Source: Chitinispirillales bacterium ANBcel5
Lineage (GTDB): Bacteria > Fibrobacterota > Chitinivibrionia > Chitinivibrionales > Chitinispirillaceae
Assembly: GCA_029688955.1 (NCBI GenBank)
Contig: JARUKZ010000001.1
Span: 1-64,000, forward strand
Reading direction: 5' to 3'
DNA: 64,000 bases
Position 1 is the stretch's first letter, and each line of letters begins with the position of its first letter. The notes under the pieces were generated by a model that saw nothing but the letters and a program-made list of their open reading frames with translations, did not search any database and had not been told where the DNA came from. Both the position numbers and the translations under genes were made by a program. Of this stretch, positions 1 to 7,299 are shown piece after piece.

Positions 1-399
1 TAAATTAAAATGAAGCTACTGCAGAGGTGATTAGTCTCATTTCAATTTAAAATGGAGCTACTCAGTAGGTGATCAGTCTCATTTCAATTTGAAATGGAGC
101 TACTCAGTAGGTGATCAGTCTCATTTCAATTTAAAATGGAGCTACTCAGTAGGTGATCAGTCTCATTTCAATTTAAAATGGAGCTACTCAGTAGGTGATT
201 AGTCTCATTTCAATTTAAAATGAAGCTACTCAGTAGGTGATTAGTCTCATTTCAATTTAAAATGAAGCTACTCAGTAGGTGATTAGTCTCATTTCAATTT
301 AAAATGGAGCTACTCAGTAGGTGATCAGTCTCATTTCAATTTAAAATGAAGCTAATGCAGAGGTGATCAGTCTCATTTCAATTTAAAATGAAGCTATTC
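1..399. repeat. 42-bp tandem repeat array (minisatellite)
   Basis: About nine and a half head-to-tail copies of a 42-bp unit; the shared AATGRAGCTA word recurs at 9, 51, 93, 135, 177, 219, 261, 303, 345 and 387. There are no unique spacers, so this is not a CRISPR array. Each unit holds two short inverted repeats (CATTT...AAATG and CTACT-c-AGTAG). Units differ mainly at GATCAG/GATTAG and at CTCAGTAGG/TGCAGAGG. The unit length is 14 codons and one plus-strand frame is open in GATCAG copies, but GATTAG copies put a TAG in that frame, so a long product is unlikely. The array reaches the window edge and may continue beyond it. Confidence 0.95.
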
Positions 400-590
400 A
401 ACTAAACTGATAGATAGAGTGGAACGGATAGTAAACGGTTTTAGAGAATGATATAAACGCAGAGGGCGGGTAGAACGCAGAGAGGAAAAAAGGAAAGGCG
501 ATCGTTCCCATCCTGAAGAGTAACTCCGGTAAAAACCAAATGCCGTGTTCACCAATAATGCACGGGTAAAACGCGCCAGGGGGGACGGAA

Positions 591-740
591 GGTGGCACTT
601 TCTTAAGTGCCAGTGCCCTCCAAAAGCGGAGTCCTCGTAGCGCTATAACCGAGGCACCGAGGAGGTACGACGAGCCTGGAGGACAACCGGTGCCGTCCGC
701 GGCAGGCGCCCGAGATACTCTAGTTCTTATCTTTACTCAT
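591..740. repeat. GC-rich hairpin-rich repeat, copy 1
   Basis: A 150-bp GC-rich element, repeated almost exactly at 752-920. It opens with a perfect 7-bp stem (GGCACTT, loop TCTT, AAGTGCC). It also holds nested complementary blocks: CCTCC with GGAGG, TCCTCG with CGAGGA, and GCCG-tccg-CGGC. A GTGG tetranucleotide next to a palindrome recalls REP elements mobilised by Y1 transposases. That link is a guess; a structured RNA is another option. Confidence 0.85.
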
Positions 741-751
741 CATAATGGCTT

Positions 752-920
752 GGTGGCACTTTCTTAAGTGCCAGTGCCCTCCAAAAGCGGAGTCCTCGTA
801 GCGCTACAACCGAGGCACCGAGGAGGTACGACGAGCCTGGAGGACATTGTGCCCGAATGGGTAGAACCGGTGCCGTCCGCGGCAGGCGCCCGAGGTACTC
901 TAGTCCTTATCTTTACTCAT
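752..920. repeat. GC-rich hairpin-rich repeat, copy 2
   Basis: Second copy of the 591-740 element in the same orientation, separated from it by 11 bp. It differs by a few substitutions and by an extra stretch of about 19 bp near 846-864. Its right end abuts the 3' end of the broken higA-like gene on the minus strand, and that gene's normal C-terminal coding is missing at the junction. This suggests the repeat inserted there or marks a deletion end. Confidence 0.85.
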
Positions 921-1213
921 TCGCAAGCTTAAAGGCCTTTTTCGGGACAGTACTTCAGATGCCCTGTTTTTACCCCCCAATATTTTTGCAATATCAGACT
1001 GCTTGAAATTTAGCTGGTCCATGCGAAATTTGATAGCTTATATGGGATTCTGGAGGGGAAACCTGGGTATGTTTTTCCTCATAATCTTCTACAAGAATAG
1101 AAAGTACCTCTAATTTATCGTATTCAGGTGTCCCACGTTTGGCATCAATGATCTGATCAATTCTTTTGAGTGCTTCATGGAGATCTTTTTTTTGTTCTGA
1201 TTGGTTTTATCAT
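918..1213 (-). pseudogene. HigA-type antitoxin pseudogene (frameshifted, truncated)
   Basis: The minus strand from ATG 1213 (GAGGG 8 nt upstream) reads MIKPIRTKK. After a +1 slip in an A-run it continues as DLHEALKRIDQIIDAKRG, with TPEYDKLEVLSILVEDYEEK following. After another one-base insertion and a TAA where the family usually has Glu, it resumes as IKFRMDQLNFKQSDIAKILG and ends in a VLSRKRPLSLRM block. This order (PIRT start, GTPE/LEVL/YEEKH block, then an XRE-like helix-turn-helix) is that of HigA-type antitoxins. Two frameshifts, one nonsense codon and loss of the C-terminus at the 752-920 repeat mark it as dead. No partner toxin is recognisable upstream. The reading rests on motif recall, not a database search. 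Confidence 0.75.
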
Positions 1214-1402
1214 TTTCTTAACCCTCGCAAGCATTGATTGTTGCCTGATTTTTTATACTGAAATGGTTTCAAAAACAACTCATTCAGGTAGAGGTTGTAA
1301 ATTGTAACTAAACTGTGCTGGCATCCATAAACCGGGCTTCAAGGAATTTGGTTGCACGGGGTATCTGCTGTTAGCTCTCTCCCAAACTTAAAAGCTCACC
1401 GC

Positions 1403-1699
1403 TCAATCTTCATCATGCAACGCTTCAAAAACAGCCTTTGGGTTTTTATCTGCAACCTTAAGTAAAGCTTTAGCAGGACCATCAGGTTCTCTTCTCCCCT
1501 GCTCCCAATTTTGAAGAGTACTCTTGCTCACCCCTATCATCAAAGCGAATTCACTCTGTGAAACATTTAACCTTTTTCTTATGGCTTTGATATTAGGTTT
1601 TTCATACTTGCAGACCCTGCTGGCTTTGCGATTTCCGGCTTTTATCTCACCAGCCTCTTTTACACTCTGCAGTAACTTGTTGAAATCCTGTTCTTTCAT
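1403..1699 (-). CDS. XRE-family antitoxin (HigA2/NadS-like)
   Basis: A 98-residue helix-turn-helix protein, probably the antitoxin and autorepressor of a type II toxin-antitoxin pair with the gene at 1696-2010. The HTH lies in the C-terminal half (NIKAIRKRLNVSQSEFALMI, then a VSKSTLQNWEQGRREP stretch), which fits recognition of an operator in its own promoter. The ATG at 1699 was chosen over the GTG at 1708 because it overlaps the toxin stop as ATGA and has CGGAG about 8 nt upstream. The toxin-first gene order is that of higBA modules. The frame is intact, so the pair looks functional, unlike the broken antitoxin at 918-1213. Operator sites were not identified. Confidence 0.88.
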   Translation of the reverse strand: MKEQDFNKLLQSVKEAGEIKAGNRKASRVCKYEKPNIKAIRKRLNVSQSEFALMIGVSKSTLQNWEQGRREPDGPAKALLKVADKNPKAVFEALHDED

Positions 1700-2010
1700 A
1701 ATAACCACTCCGTCACAATTTGTTTCACTATCCTAAGCTGCGATGGGGTTAAATCTTCCTGTTGATTTTTCCTGTACGCAAAGAGCATATAAATCCTGTC
1801 TGGTTCATCAAAATAATAGATAACCCTCACTCCACCCCGCTTTCCTGTCCGGTTTAAATACCACCTGATTTTTCTTAACCCACCACTTCCTTTGATCACC
1901 GCCCCAGCCTCAGGTCGCAGAGCCAGTTCATCCTGAAGCCTTTTATAGGTATCATCTGAGACTAAAGATGTAATCGCTTTAGTGAAAACCGATGTCTCTA
2001 TGAATATCAT
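1696..2010 (-). CDS. RelE/HigB-like toxin
   Basis: A 104-residue protein of the RelE superfamily (HigB2/PF06296 type). Such toxins bind the ribosome and cut mRNA during translation. Recognisable blocks are the central GSGGLRKIRWYLNRTGKRGG segment, a VRVIYYFDEPDRIYMLFAY strand pair, and the terminal LTPSQLRIVKQIV helix. The basic residues of the central segment and Tyr/Arg of FAYRK are where this family keeps RNA-contacting residues. It is followed by the antitoxin with a 4-bp ATGA overlap, so the two are translationally coupled. The ATG at 2010 has only a weak Shine-Dalgarno sequence. Family assignment is firm; the exact mRNA-cleavage behaviour is inferred. Confidence 0.88.
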   Translation of the reverse strand: MIFIETSVFTKAITSLVSDDTYKRLQDELALRPEAGAVIKGSGGLRKIRWYLNRTGKRGGVRVIYYFDEPDRIYMLFAYRKNQQEDLTPSQLRIVKQIVTEWLL

Positions 2011-2516
2011 ACCATAAATAATACGTCATTGGCGGATATGTATTCAATGAGAAAAACCTTTTTTTAAAGTTAGCCAGTGGGATTTCATAATATTTTTGGC
2101 TCCAATCCCAAAACGCGAAAAGGAACGCAATATACCAGCCCGGGGTAAGCCAGTCTGCCGGCGCAAAGTCGGGTTTACGGAACATCAAATTTTCCGACTC
2201 CCTTGAATAACCCATATCCCCTTTTCAGGAAATTTAATCGAATTTACCCGACGTTTGTGCCGGCAAACGGCGCTGCCACTATAATAACCTGGAGTAGAGC
2301 GAGTTAAGCAAAAGCTGTGTGAAGAATATGATATCGCAAAAATGGGTTGCAGTGCAAAGAAACAGTAAAGATAGTGGAATTAAAATCTTTATGAATTGAT
2401 CTAACCTGGGATTGCTATCTTTAAACCATCTTTGAATAGAGGTGTCGAAGTGCTGTTGCCATGGTGGCTGAAATAGAAAACTGTATGAATAATGTTAAAT
2501 GAATTGATTTGTTTCC
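2011..2516. other. Intergenic stretch without a recognised gene
   Basis: About 500 bp upstream of the toxin. A minus-strand frame (1979-2215) overlaps the toxin start and has an aromatic-rich product that I do not recognise, so I do not call it a gene. The promoter of the toxin-antitoxin pair should lie in the first 100-150 bp, but no convincing -35/-10 pair stands out. Confidence 0.5.
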
Positions 2517-2651
2517 CTAATCACATCTCCCCCTACCCACCGTCCCTCTCAAACAAATCCCCAAGATGTTGGCGGTGTTTGAAAAAATCACTTCACCCCA
2601 GTTTTTGTAGTTTGCGCCATCGCGGTAGAGGTATTCGAATTTAATGTTCAT
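2517..2651 (-). pseudogene. Truncated small conserved hypothetical gene
   Basis: The minus strand from ATG 2651 reads MNIKFEYLYRDGANYKNWGE, then VIFSN, and soon runs into an unrelated tail and a TAG (44 codons). An AGGAG lies about 12 nt upstream. The opening matches a widespread uncharacterised small protein whose N-terminus runs KFEYLYRD.xNYKNWGEV.FSN and normally continues through a leucine/glutamate-rich middle to an FF motif. The family-like region stops after about 25 residues, so the gene appears truncated or frameshifted. Function is unknown. Recognition is from memory. Confidence 0.6.
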
Positions 2652-3159
2652 GATAGTAGTGCTCCTGATAGAGGGTCTAGCTATTAGGATTACTCCTGGG
2701 TGGTGGGGGATATGATAATTACATGAAATGTATGGTTGTCCGTAATCATAGTAACTATATTTAAATTAAAAGATCGAACGAGCAAGCCTCATTACAGTTA
2801 TTTCTATGCCGCAAATGAGGTTATAATGAATTGCAAAACCGCAGGAACAGACTCTGCTATCGAAGGTGAGTAGGTTGTACCAGTTAATCTTGTGGATTTA
2901 CTGTTTTGGGCAACTTCGGTTACCATTCGCTCAGGAGTATCTATTACAACTGTCGAATTTCCAATCGAGAATAAGGGTTGACTGTATTAGCAAACCCAAA
3001 GACTTGAGAGTTGCTAATCACAAACCAAGGCTGCAAGGCTGATTCAAAAGTAGTTAATCACAAAGCTGAAAAAGCAATTTTTATAAGCAAATAAACATAG
3101 TTATGCATATTGTTTAATTTTTTTGCGCTGGATAAACTTATCGTGTTGAAAGGAGCCCC
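2652..3159. other. Intergenic stretch upstream of HNH endonuclease
   Basis: About 500 bp of AT-rich DNA. A minus-strand open stretch near 2795-2975 contains STVVIDTPERMVTEVAQNSK but has no usable start and matches nothing I know; it may be decayed coding sequence. AAAGGAG just before 3160 is the ribosome-binding site of the HNH gene. Confidence 0.5.
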
Positions 3160-3972
3160 ATGGCCATCTCTCACTGGCAGGAATACGAATTCTACCTCGC
3201 CATGCACCTCTACTACCGTACCCCGTTTGGACGGCAGCACCAAAGCAACCCTGAAATAATTGAGTTAGCCAATGTTATAGGAAGAACTCCAGGTAGTGTC
3301 TCAATGAGACTCAATAATTTTTCAGCTTATGATCCTAAAGAAAAACTCCGCAATGTCAAAGGCCTTGAGGGCGGAGGTAAAGCCTGCAAATCATTCTGGG
3401 ATAAATTCCATAGCAATTTAGAGGAAGAGTCTATTAAAGCTGAAGCACTTTGGGAACAATTCGTCGATCATGCCGAGGAAGGAGCAACGGTTCAACCGAA
3501 TGCTGAAGTTGTTGAAAAAACATTTAAAGGTCTTACGGAATCGAATCAATATGTGAAAGTCCGTAAAGCGCAGAACTTTTTTCGCCGCGCCATCTTGTCA
3601 CTCTACGGGAATAAGTGCTGCATAACAGGGCTACCAATGGAGAGTTTATTGATCGCCAGCCACATCCGACCATGGGCGATGCATCACGATGGAAGAGTAG
3701 ACCCGGCAAACGGACTGTGCCTCTCGGCTATTCACGACGCGGCTTTTGACAGAGGGCTGATAACATTTGATGACAAGTACTTGCTTGTCCTATCGAAACA
3801 AATTGTTGAACACCTCTCCGTTGAGGTTCTAAACGACTGCTTCAAGAAATACGAGGGCAAACCGATTAGTCTTCCTGAAAAAAACTTACCCGATCAATCT
3901 GCATTGAAATGGCATCGTAATAACCTTTTCGAGAAAAAACAAAGTAGTCGAGCAGACATTTCGGCTTGTTAG
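3160..3972 (+). CDS. HNH endonuclease (HNH_2-like)
   Basis: A 270-residue protein with a C-terminal HNH nuclease fold. Visible elements are CCITG (Cys153/154), ASHIRPW (His168), the DPANGLCLS loop (Asn184) and HDAAFDRG (His192/Asp193), which match the His-Asn-His metal site of this group. The N-terminal 60 residues (ELANVIGRTPGSVSMRLNNF) form the HTH-like module commonly joined to these nucleases. Proteins of this kind are usually annotated as putative restriction or defence endonucleases. No methylase, helicase or other restriction partner lies nearby. AAAGGAG 6 nt before the ATG supports the start. The substrate is unknown; the genomic setting suggests mobile or defence DNA. Confidence 0.88.
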   Translation: MAISHWQEYEFYLAMHLYYRTPFGRQHQSNPEIIELANVIGRTPGSVSMRLNNFSAYDPKEKLRNVKGLEGGGKACKSFWDKFHSNLEEESIKAEALWEQFVDHAEEGATVQPNAEVVEKTFKGLTESNQYVKVRKAQNFFRRAILSLYGNKCCITGLPMESLLIASHIRPWAMHHDGRVDPANGLCLSAIHDAAFDRGLITFDDKYLLVLSKQIVEHLSVEVLNDCFKKYEGKPISLPEKNLPDQSALKWHRNNLFEKKQSSRADISAC

Positions 3973-4051
3973 ACATAAGCTGCGTTCATTACCACTTCCT
4001 GCATACTTTCTCTGTTCCATTTTCTGTTCAAAACAACCACTCCACGTAGAG

Positions 4052-4294
4052 TTGCAGATCAGAACAACCGATGGCCGTAGCGGCTATTTCGATCTTAAGC
4101 CCTATCTCACGGCAGATGCCTTTTTGCCTCTGAAAGAGGTGTCAGAATTCATACAGGTTTCAAACCGTGGGTACTTTATTGAGTGGCCGTGTGGAGCAGA
4201 TCTGTCTGCAGATACGCTGGAGGCGAAAATGACCGCAACACTTCAGCCGGGAAAAACTACTTTCAGGGTTAATGAGGGGCCGGAGGAGAGCTGA
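4052..4294 (+). CDS. DUF2442 domain protein (start uncertain)
   Basis: A protein of about 80 residues with the DUF2442 pattern: a short beta strand with an RTTDGRSGYFDLKPYL segment, then LPLKEVSEF, and a closing YFIEWPCGADLSADTLEAK. DUF2442 proteins are small, of unknown role, often found near toxin-antitoxin-like genes or beside DUF4160. The coordinate used is a TTG codon with no Shine-Dalgarno sequence. The frame is open further upstream and the residues just before the TTG (PLHVE) look like domain sequence, so the real start may be upstream or lost. It follows the HNH gene by 79 bp on the same strand. Function is not inferable. Confidence 0.6.
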   Translation: MQIRTTDGRSGYFDLKPYLTADAFLPLKEVSEFIQVSNRGYFIEWPCGADLSADTLEAKMTATLQPGKTTFRVNEGPEES

Positions 4295-4327
4295 AGGTTT
4301 TTATGGCGGGAACTGCTTCTGCATCTC

Positions 4328-4624
4328 CTACCTGCGAACATTGTTACAATCATTCCTAACAACCATCCATGATGGCAACGGTTCACCGGTGGCTTCAGAG
4401 TAAAGCACCTCTGGAGCTATGTCTAATCCATCAGGCCACTTTAGTATGAATAGTTCAGGATCGACACTGAAATTTTTGAAATAATCAACATCCTTTAACC
4501 GAGAAAATATCTCGCCTCTATCAATGAATTTGGCGAAATCAACGATGCCGCTTTTCCCATTTTCAAAAGTCAGGTTGATCATGTAGTCTTTTACATAGTG
4601 TGCATCTTTTAGATCCGGTGTCAT
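4328..4624 (-). CDS. DUF2442 domain protein
   Basis: A 98-residue DUF2442 protein facing the copy at 4052-4294. Domain marks are the AHYVKDYMINLTFENGKSGI strand pair, VDFAKFIDRGEIFSRLKD, and FILKWPDGLDIAPEVLY, the usual WP.G.DI.PE.LY ending. The C-terminal extension EPLPSWMVVRNDCNNVRR is not part of the core. ATG 4624 is preceded by a weak GAGAGA. No DUF4160 partner is seen upstream. The role is unknown; it lies in the repeat-rich accessory zone. Confidence 0.8.
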   Translation of the reverse strand: MTPDLKDAHYVKDYMINLTFENGKSGIVDFAKFIDRGEIFSRLKDVDYFKNFSVDPELFILKWPDGLDIAPEVLYSEATGEPLPSWMVVRNDCNNVRR

Positions 4625-4725
4625 TATGATCTCTCAGTCTAAAGGTCTAATTGCAGGTGGTGTCTCTTCGCATATACGTGCTATGTATCTTATATCTTAT
4701 TGGCTTTTTTTGAACTCAGCAGGAA

Positions 4726-4842
4726 AGTCGTCCCTTTAGGATGAGGAGAAATTCGCTTGCCCCCCACCAGGCGTTGAAACGCCTGGACCCGGGATCGGTC
4801 GATCCCTCCCCCGGCCTGAAGGGCCGGCTTTCTTTGCCTCTT
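4726..4842. repeat. REP-like multi-hairpin element, distal copy
   Basis: A string of short perfect hairpins: CCAGGCG-ttgaaa-CGCCTGG, GGATCG-gt-CGATCC and CCGGCC-tgaa-GGGCCGG, preceded by a GTCGTCC...GGATGAGGAG box. The same boxes recur around the tnpA gene: the GTCGTCC and CAGGCG parts at 6058 and 6994, and the CCGGCCTGAA...TTTCTTTGCC tail at 6385. It looks like a solo, transposase-less copy of the element. Lines 4625-4959 hold no other recognisable gene. Confidence 0.8.
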
Positions 4843-4959
4843 CATAACCTAATCAAAAATGAAATTCACCAAAACTTACTAATGTGAACCGACACTTGCT
4901 GAACCGTATCCCCCACCACCCCCATCAAAAAACGATTGCAGCCATGTAGTCCTCATAAG

Positions 4960-5100
4960 TTACCTGAGCCCGCCGATATGGTCAGCGTGTGGATGTGTAC
5001 CTATTACAATATGAAGAGTATCTACTCCCACAGAATCGATGTATCGTTGTACCCGTTGCCTGATATTCGCTCGGCGGCATCTATCAGCACATTTTTCTTC
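4960..5100 (-). pseudogene. Metallo-beta-lactamase-fold hydrolase fragment
   Basis: The minus strand first reads NVLIDAAERISG. In the next frame it reads VQRYIDSVGVDTLHIVIGTH followed by PHADHIGGLR and a TAA. The HPHADHIGG motif with the preceding LIDA strand is the metal-binding signature of the MBL fold, closest in style to the ComEC/Rec2-like exported hydrolases (GTHPHADHIGG). The switch of frame between the two pieces, the missing N-terminus and the stop directly after the motif show that it is a decayed remnant. Confidence 0.72.
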
Positions 5101-5255
5101 CTGAGCGAATGAGATTAACAACAATCTGGTGTTTAGCGAAGAGGAAAAAACAACCTAATACACCAACAATTATGGGAAGTTATAGTTGTCGTTGACCAAC
5201 CATTTACACAAAAAAATATACACTCCCCACAAATAAAAATACACTCCCCTCCAAA

Positions 5256-5741
5256 ACGCACTTCCGGCACTTAAAAACGCACTTCCGGCACACAAAAACG
5301 CACTTCCGGCACACAAAAACGCACTTCCGGCACACAAAAACGCACTTCCGGCACACAAAAACGCACTTCCGGCACACAAAAACGCACTTCCGGCACACAA
5401 AATCGCACTTCCGGCACACAAAATCGCACTTCTGGCACTTAAAAACGCACTTCCGGCACACAAAATCGCACTTCCGGCACTTAAAAACGCACTTCCGGCA
5501 CTTAAAAACGCACTTCCGGCACTTAAAAACGCACTTCCGGCACTTAAAATCGCACTTCCGGCACACAAAATCGCACTTCCGGCACACAAAATCGCACTTC
5601 CGGCACACAAAATCGCACTTCTGGCACACAAAATCGCACTTCTGGCACACAAAATCGTACTTCTGGCACTGAAAATCGTACTTCCGGCACTGAAAACTGC
5701 TCTTCCGGCACTGAAAACTGCTCTTCTAGTACTCAAAACCA
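5256..5741. repeat. 21-bp tandem repeat array, 23 copies
   Basis: The CACTTCCGG core recurs every 21 bp from 5259 to 5721 (23 copies), with the spacer part alternating among ACACAAAA, ACTTAAAA and ACTGAAAA. The period is exactly seven codons. On the minus strand two frames stay open: one reads CRKCVFK/CRKCDFV heptads with a CxxC in each unit, the other AGSAFLS heptads. A plus frame (THFRHTK/THFRHLK) is also open. Minus-strand frames cover 5204-5650 and 5170-5916, but no good ribosome-binding site was found, so translation is uncertain. Copies degrade toward the right end. Confidence 0.95.
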
Positions 5742-5940
5742 GTATGGCAAGAGAGGGTGTTTGTAATGAGGCTAAAAAGATGTCAAAATAAAGGCTGAAG
5801 CAAAGGTGTTGTAGTTCCTTTACAGAAATACCAGGAGCGGGATATAAGCATTGAAATGTAAGGTTTTGTGAGTAAGACGATCGCAGGAAAGCAAAAGATT
5901 GGTTTGAATAATACACACTCTTCTGCTTACAGCAGCTATC

Positions 5941-6041
5941 TGTAAGAGTTTTCCTTACTGCCTTAAGATGACGCTACTGCCCCGGGCTCCTTTCCCTTGC
6001 AGGCGCAGTCCATTTATAGCAACTCCTTGCAAGGCATGGAT
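5941..6041. repeat. REP-like right module, copy R0
   Basis: Diverged copy of the module later found at 6250-6353, 7189-7291 and 7371-7474: GTAAGAG..CCTTACTGCC, a GACGC..ACTGCCCC box, the GCAGTCCATTTATAGC word, and a TTGCAAGGCATGG hairpin end. Confidence 0.75.
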
Positions 6042-6055
6042 AATATTGCCATGAT

Positions 6056-6415
6056 AGTCGTCCCTACAGGACGAGGAGAATTCTGCGCGGGCCCCAAACC
6101 AGGCGTTGAAACACCTGGCTTTAAATGGATTACCCTTACAGGGTATAGGAGCGGTATTTTTGTTTTAGAATGTATGGTTTGATCAAAGGGGAATAAAAAT
6201 TGTGAACGGAAAACGGTTTTTTAGAGTGCAATCTTCTCTTGATGATAAATGTTACTGCAAGAGCTTCCCTTACTGTCTTAACTAAACGCCACTGCCCCGT
6301 GCTCCCTGCCCTGTAGGGGCAGTCCATTTATAGCCATGCCTTTTAAGGCATGGACCGTCGGGGTCGGCTGACCCCTCTTCCGGCCTGAAAGGTCCGGTTT
6401 TCTTTGCCTTTCTAA
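6056..6415. repeat. REP-like multi-hairpin unit 1 (left of tnpA)
   Basis: A unit of about 300 bp, repeated at 6992-7291. It runs through GTCGTCC-ctac-AGGACGA, CCAGGCGTTGAAACACCTGG, TACCC-ttac-AGGGTA, an AT-rich linker with GTGAACGGAAAACGG, GCAAGAGCTTCCCTTACTG, CTGCCC-tgta-GGGGCAG and ATGCC-tttt-AAGGCAT. It ends with an extra tail (GGGGTCGGCTGACCCC, then CCGGCCTGAAAGGTCCGG and TTTCTTTGCC) shared with the distal copy at 4726-4842. The tail abuts the 3' end of tnpA. The small open frame at 5997-6182 lies wholly in repeat DNA and is not called. Confidence 0.85.
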
Positions 6416-6433
6416 ACAATATTTCCCAAGAAT

Positions 6434-6883
6434 CTAATTCCACAGATGTCGTTCATCATACTCAATATCATGCAACTGCAACAGCTCGATATATTCATCC
6501 TTAAATGATTTAAGCCTATGATGCTTTTCCTGGTTTTTGATGTACTGTATTATGCATTTCAGCTTTGACTTACTGATTGAGAATGCCCCGTATCCTGCTT
6601 GCCACATAAAGGTGTTTTCGCTTTTGTTTTGTTCATTGATCCATCGTGAAGAATTACCTTTAATCACGTGAAGAAGAGCGCTGACTTTGTGCTTTGGAAG
6701 AAGTTTAGCTGCGACATGGATATGATCATTTGTACCATTGATTGCGAAAACCTTCCCGCCTTCTCTGGTGATAGTACTATAGATGTAATGGTATAAATCT
6801 TCCCGGAAGTCGGTGATTACGGGACAACGATATTTTGTAGACCACACCATATGATAAAGCAGATTTGATAATGATTGGGGCAT
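6434..6883 (-). CDS. tnpA: IS200/IS605-family transposase TnpA (Y1 HUH)
   Basis: A 149-residue Y1 transposase that cuts and joins single-stranded DNA through a phosphotyrosine. The HUH metal motif is NDHIHV (His54, His56) and the catalytic tyrosine is Tyr114 in CIIQYIKNQEKHHR. The opening LLYHMVWSTKYRCPVI is typical of the family. Length is normal and the frame is intact. GGAGGT sits about 9 nt before ATG 6883. It is bracketed by long hairpin-rich direct repeats (6056-6415 and 6992-7291), and no TnpB or OMEGA-like partner is present. These hairpins are likely its DNA substrates or ends; that is inference. The copy may still be active. Confidence 0.93.
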   Translation of the reverse strand: MPQSLSNLLYHMVWSTKYRCPVITDFREDLYHYIYSTITREGGKVFAINGTNDHIHVAAKLLPKHKVSALLHVIKGNSSRWINEQNKSENTFMWQAGYGAFSISKSKLKCIIQYIKNQEKHHRLKSFKDEYIELLQLHDIEYDERHLWN

Positions 6884-6991
6884 AATAGAATTACCTCCGG
6901 TTTTGATATGAGCGGAATTGCATCATGGTAAACTGGAAGCGTAAAAAGGTAAAATAATTACCGCGGTTTGGGAGGTGACAAATATTTAGGA

Positions 6992-7291
6992 CAGTCGTCC
7001 TAGGACGAGGAGAATTCCGCGCGGGCCCCAAACCAGGCGTTGAAACGCCTGGCTTTAAATGGATTACCCTTACAGGGTATAGGAGCGGTAGGTCTGTTTT
7101 TGAATGTACGGTTTGATTAAAGGGGATAGAATAATAATTGTGAACGGAAACGGTTTTTCAGAGTGCAATCTTCTCTTGATAAAAAAAGTTACTGCAAGAG
7201 CTTCCCCTTACTGCCTTAACCTAACGCCACTGCCCCGGATTCCCTGCCCTGTAGGGGCAGTCCATTTATAACCATATCTTTTAGGCATGGA
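6992..7291. repeat. REP-like multi-hairpin unit 2 (right of tnpA)
   Basis: Direct repeat of the 6056-6353 unit, in the same orientation: GTCGTCC-ta-GGACGAG, CCAGGCG-ttgaaa-CGCCTGG, TACCC-ttac-AGGGTA, the GTGAACGGAAACGG linker, then CTGCCC-tgta-GGGGCAG. The last hairpin is degraded (ATATC-tttt-AGGCAT). Confidence 0.85.
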
Positions 7292-7299
7292 TGGATGAT

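Noticed and set aside
1-399. Possible CRISPR array
   Set aside because: The 42-bp units are contiguous with no unique spacers, and no cas gene is in the window.
398-598. Small plus-strand frame next to the minisatellite
   Set aside because: No ribosome-binding site, no recognisable product, and it runs into the GC-rich repeat.
1979-2215. 78-codon minus-strand frame overlapping the toxin start
   Set aside because: Unrecognised aromatic-rich product that overlaps a confident gene; probably a shadow frame or decayed sequence.
2795-2975. Open minus-strand stretch with a protein-like sequence
   Set aside because: No start codon with a ribosome-binding site and no family match; it may be decayed coding DNA but cannot be supported.
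5170-5916. 248-codon and 148-codon minus-strand frames over the 21-bp array
   Set aside because: Stop-free only because the repeat length is a multiple of three; several frames are open and none has a good start signal, so no CDS is called.
5997-6182. 61-codon plus-strand frame
   Set aside because: Lies entirely within hairpin repeats.
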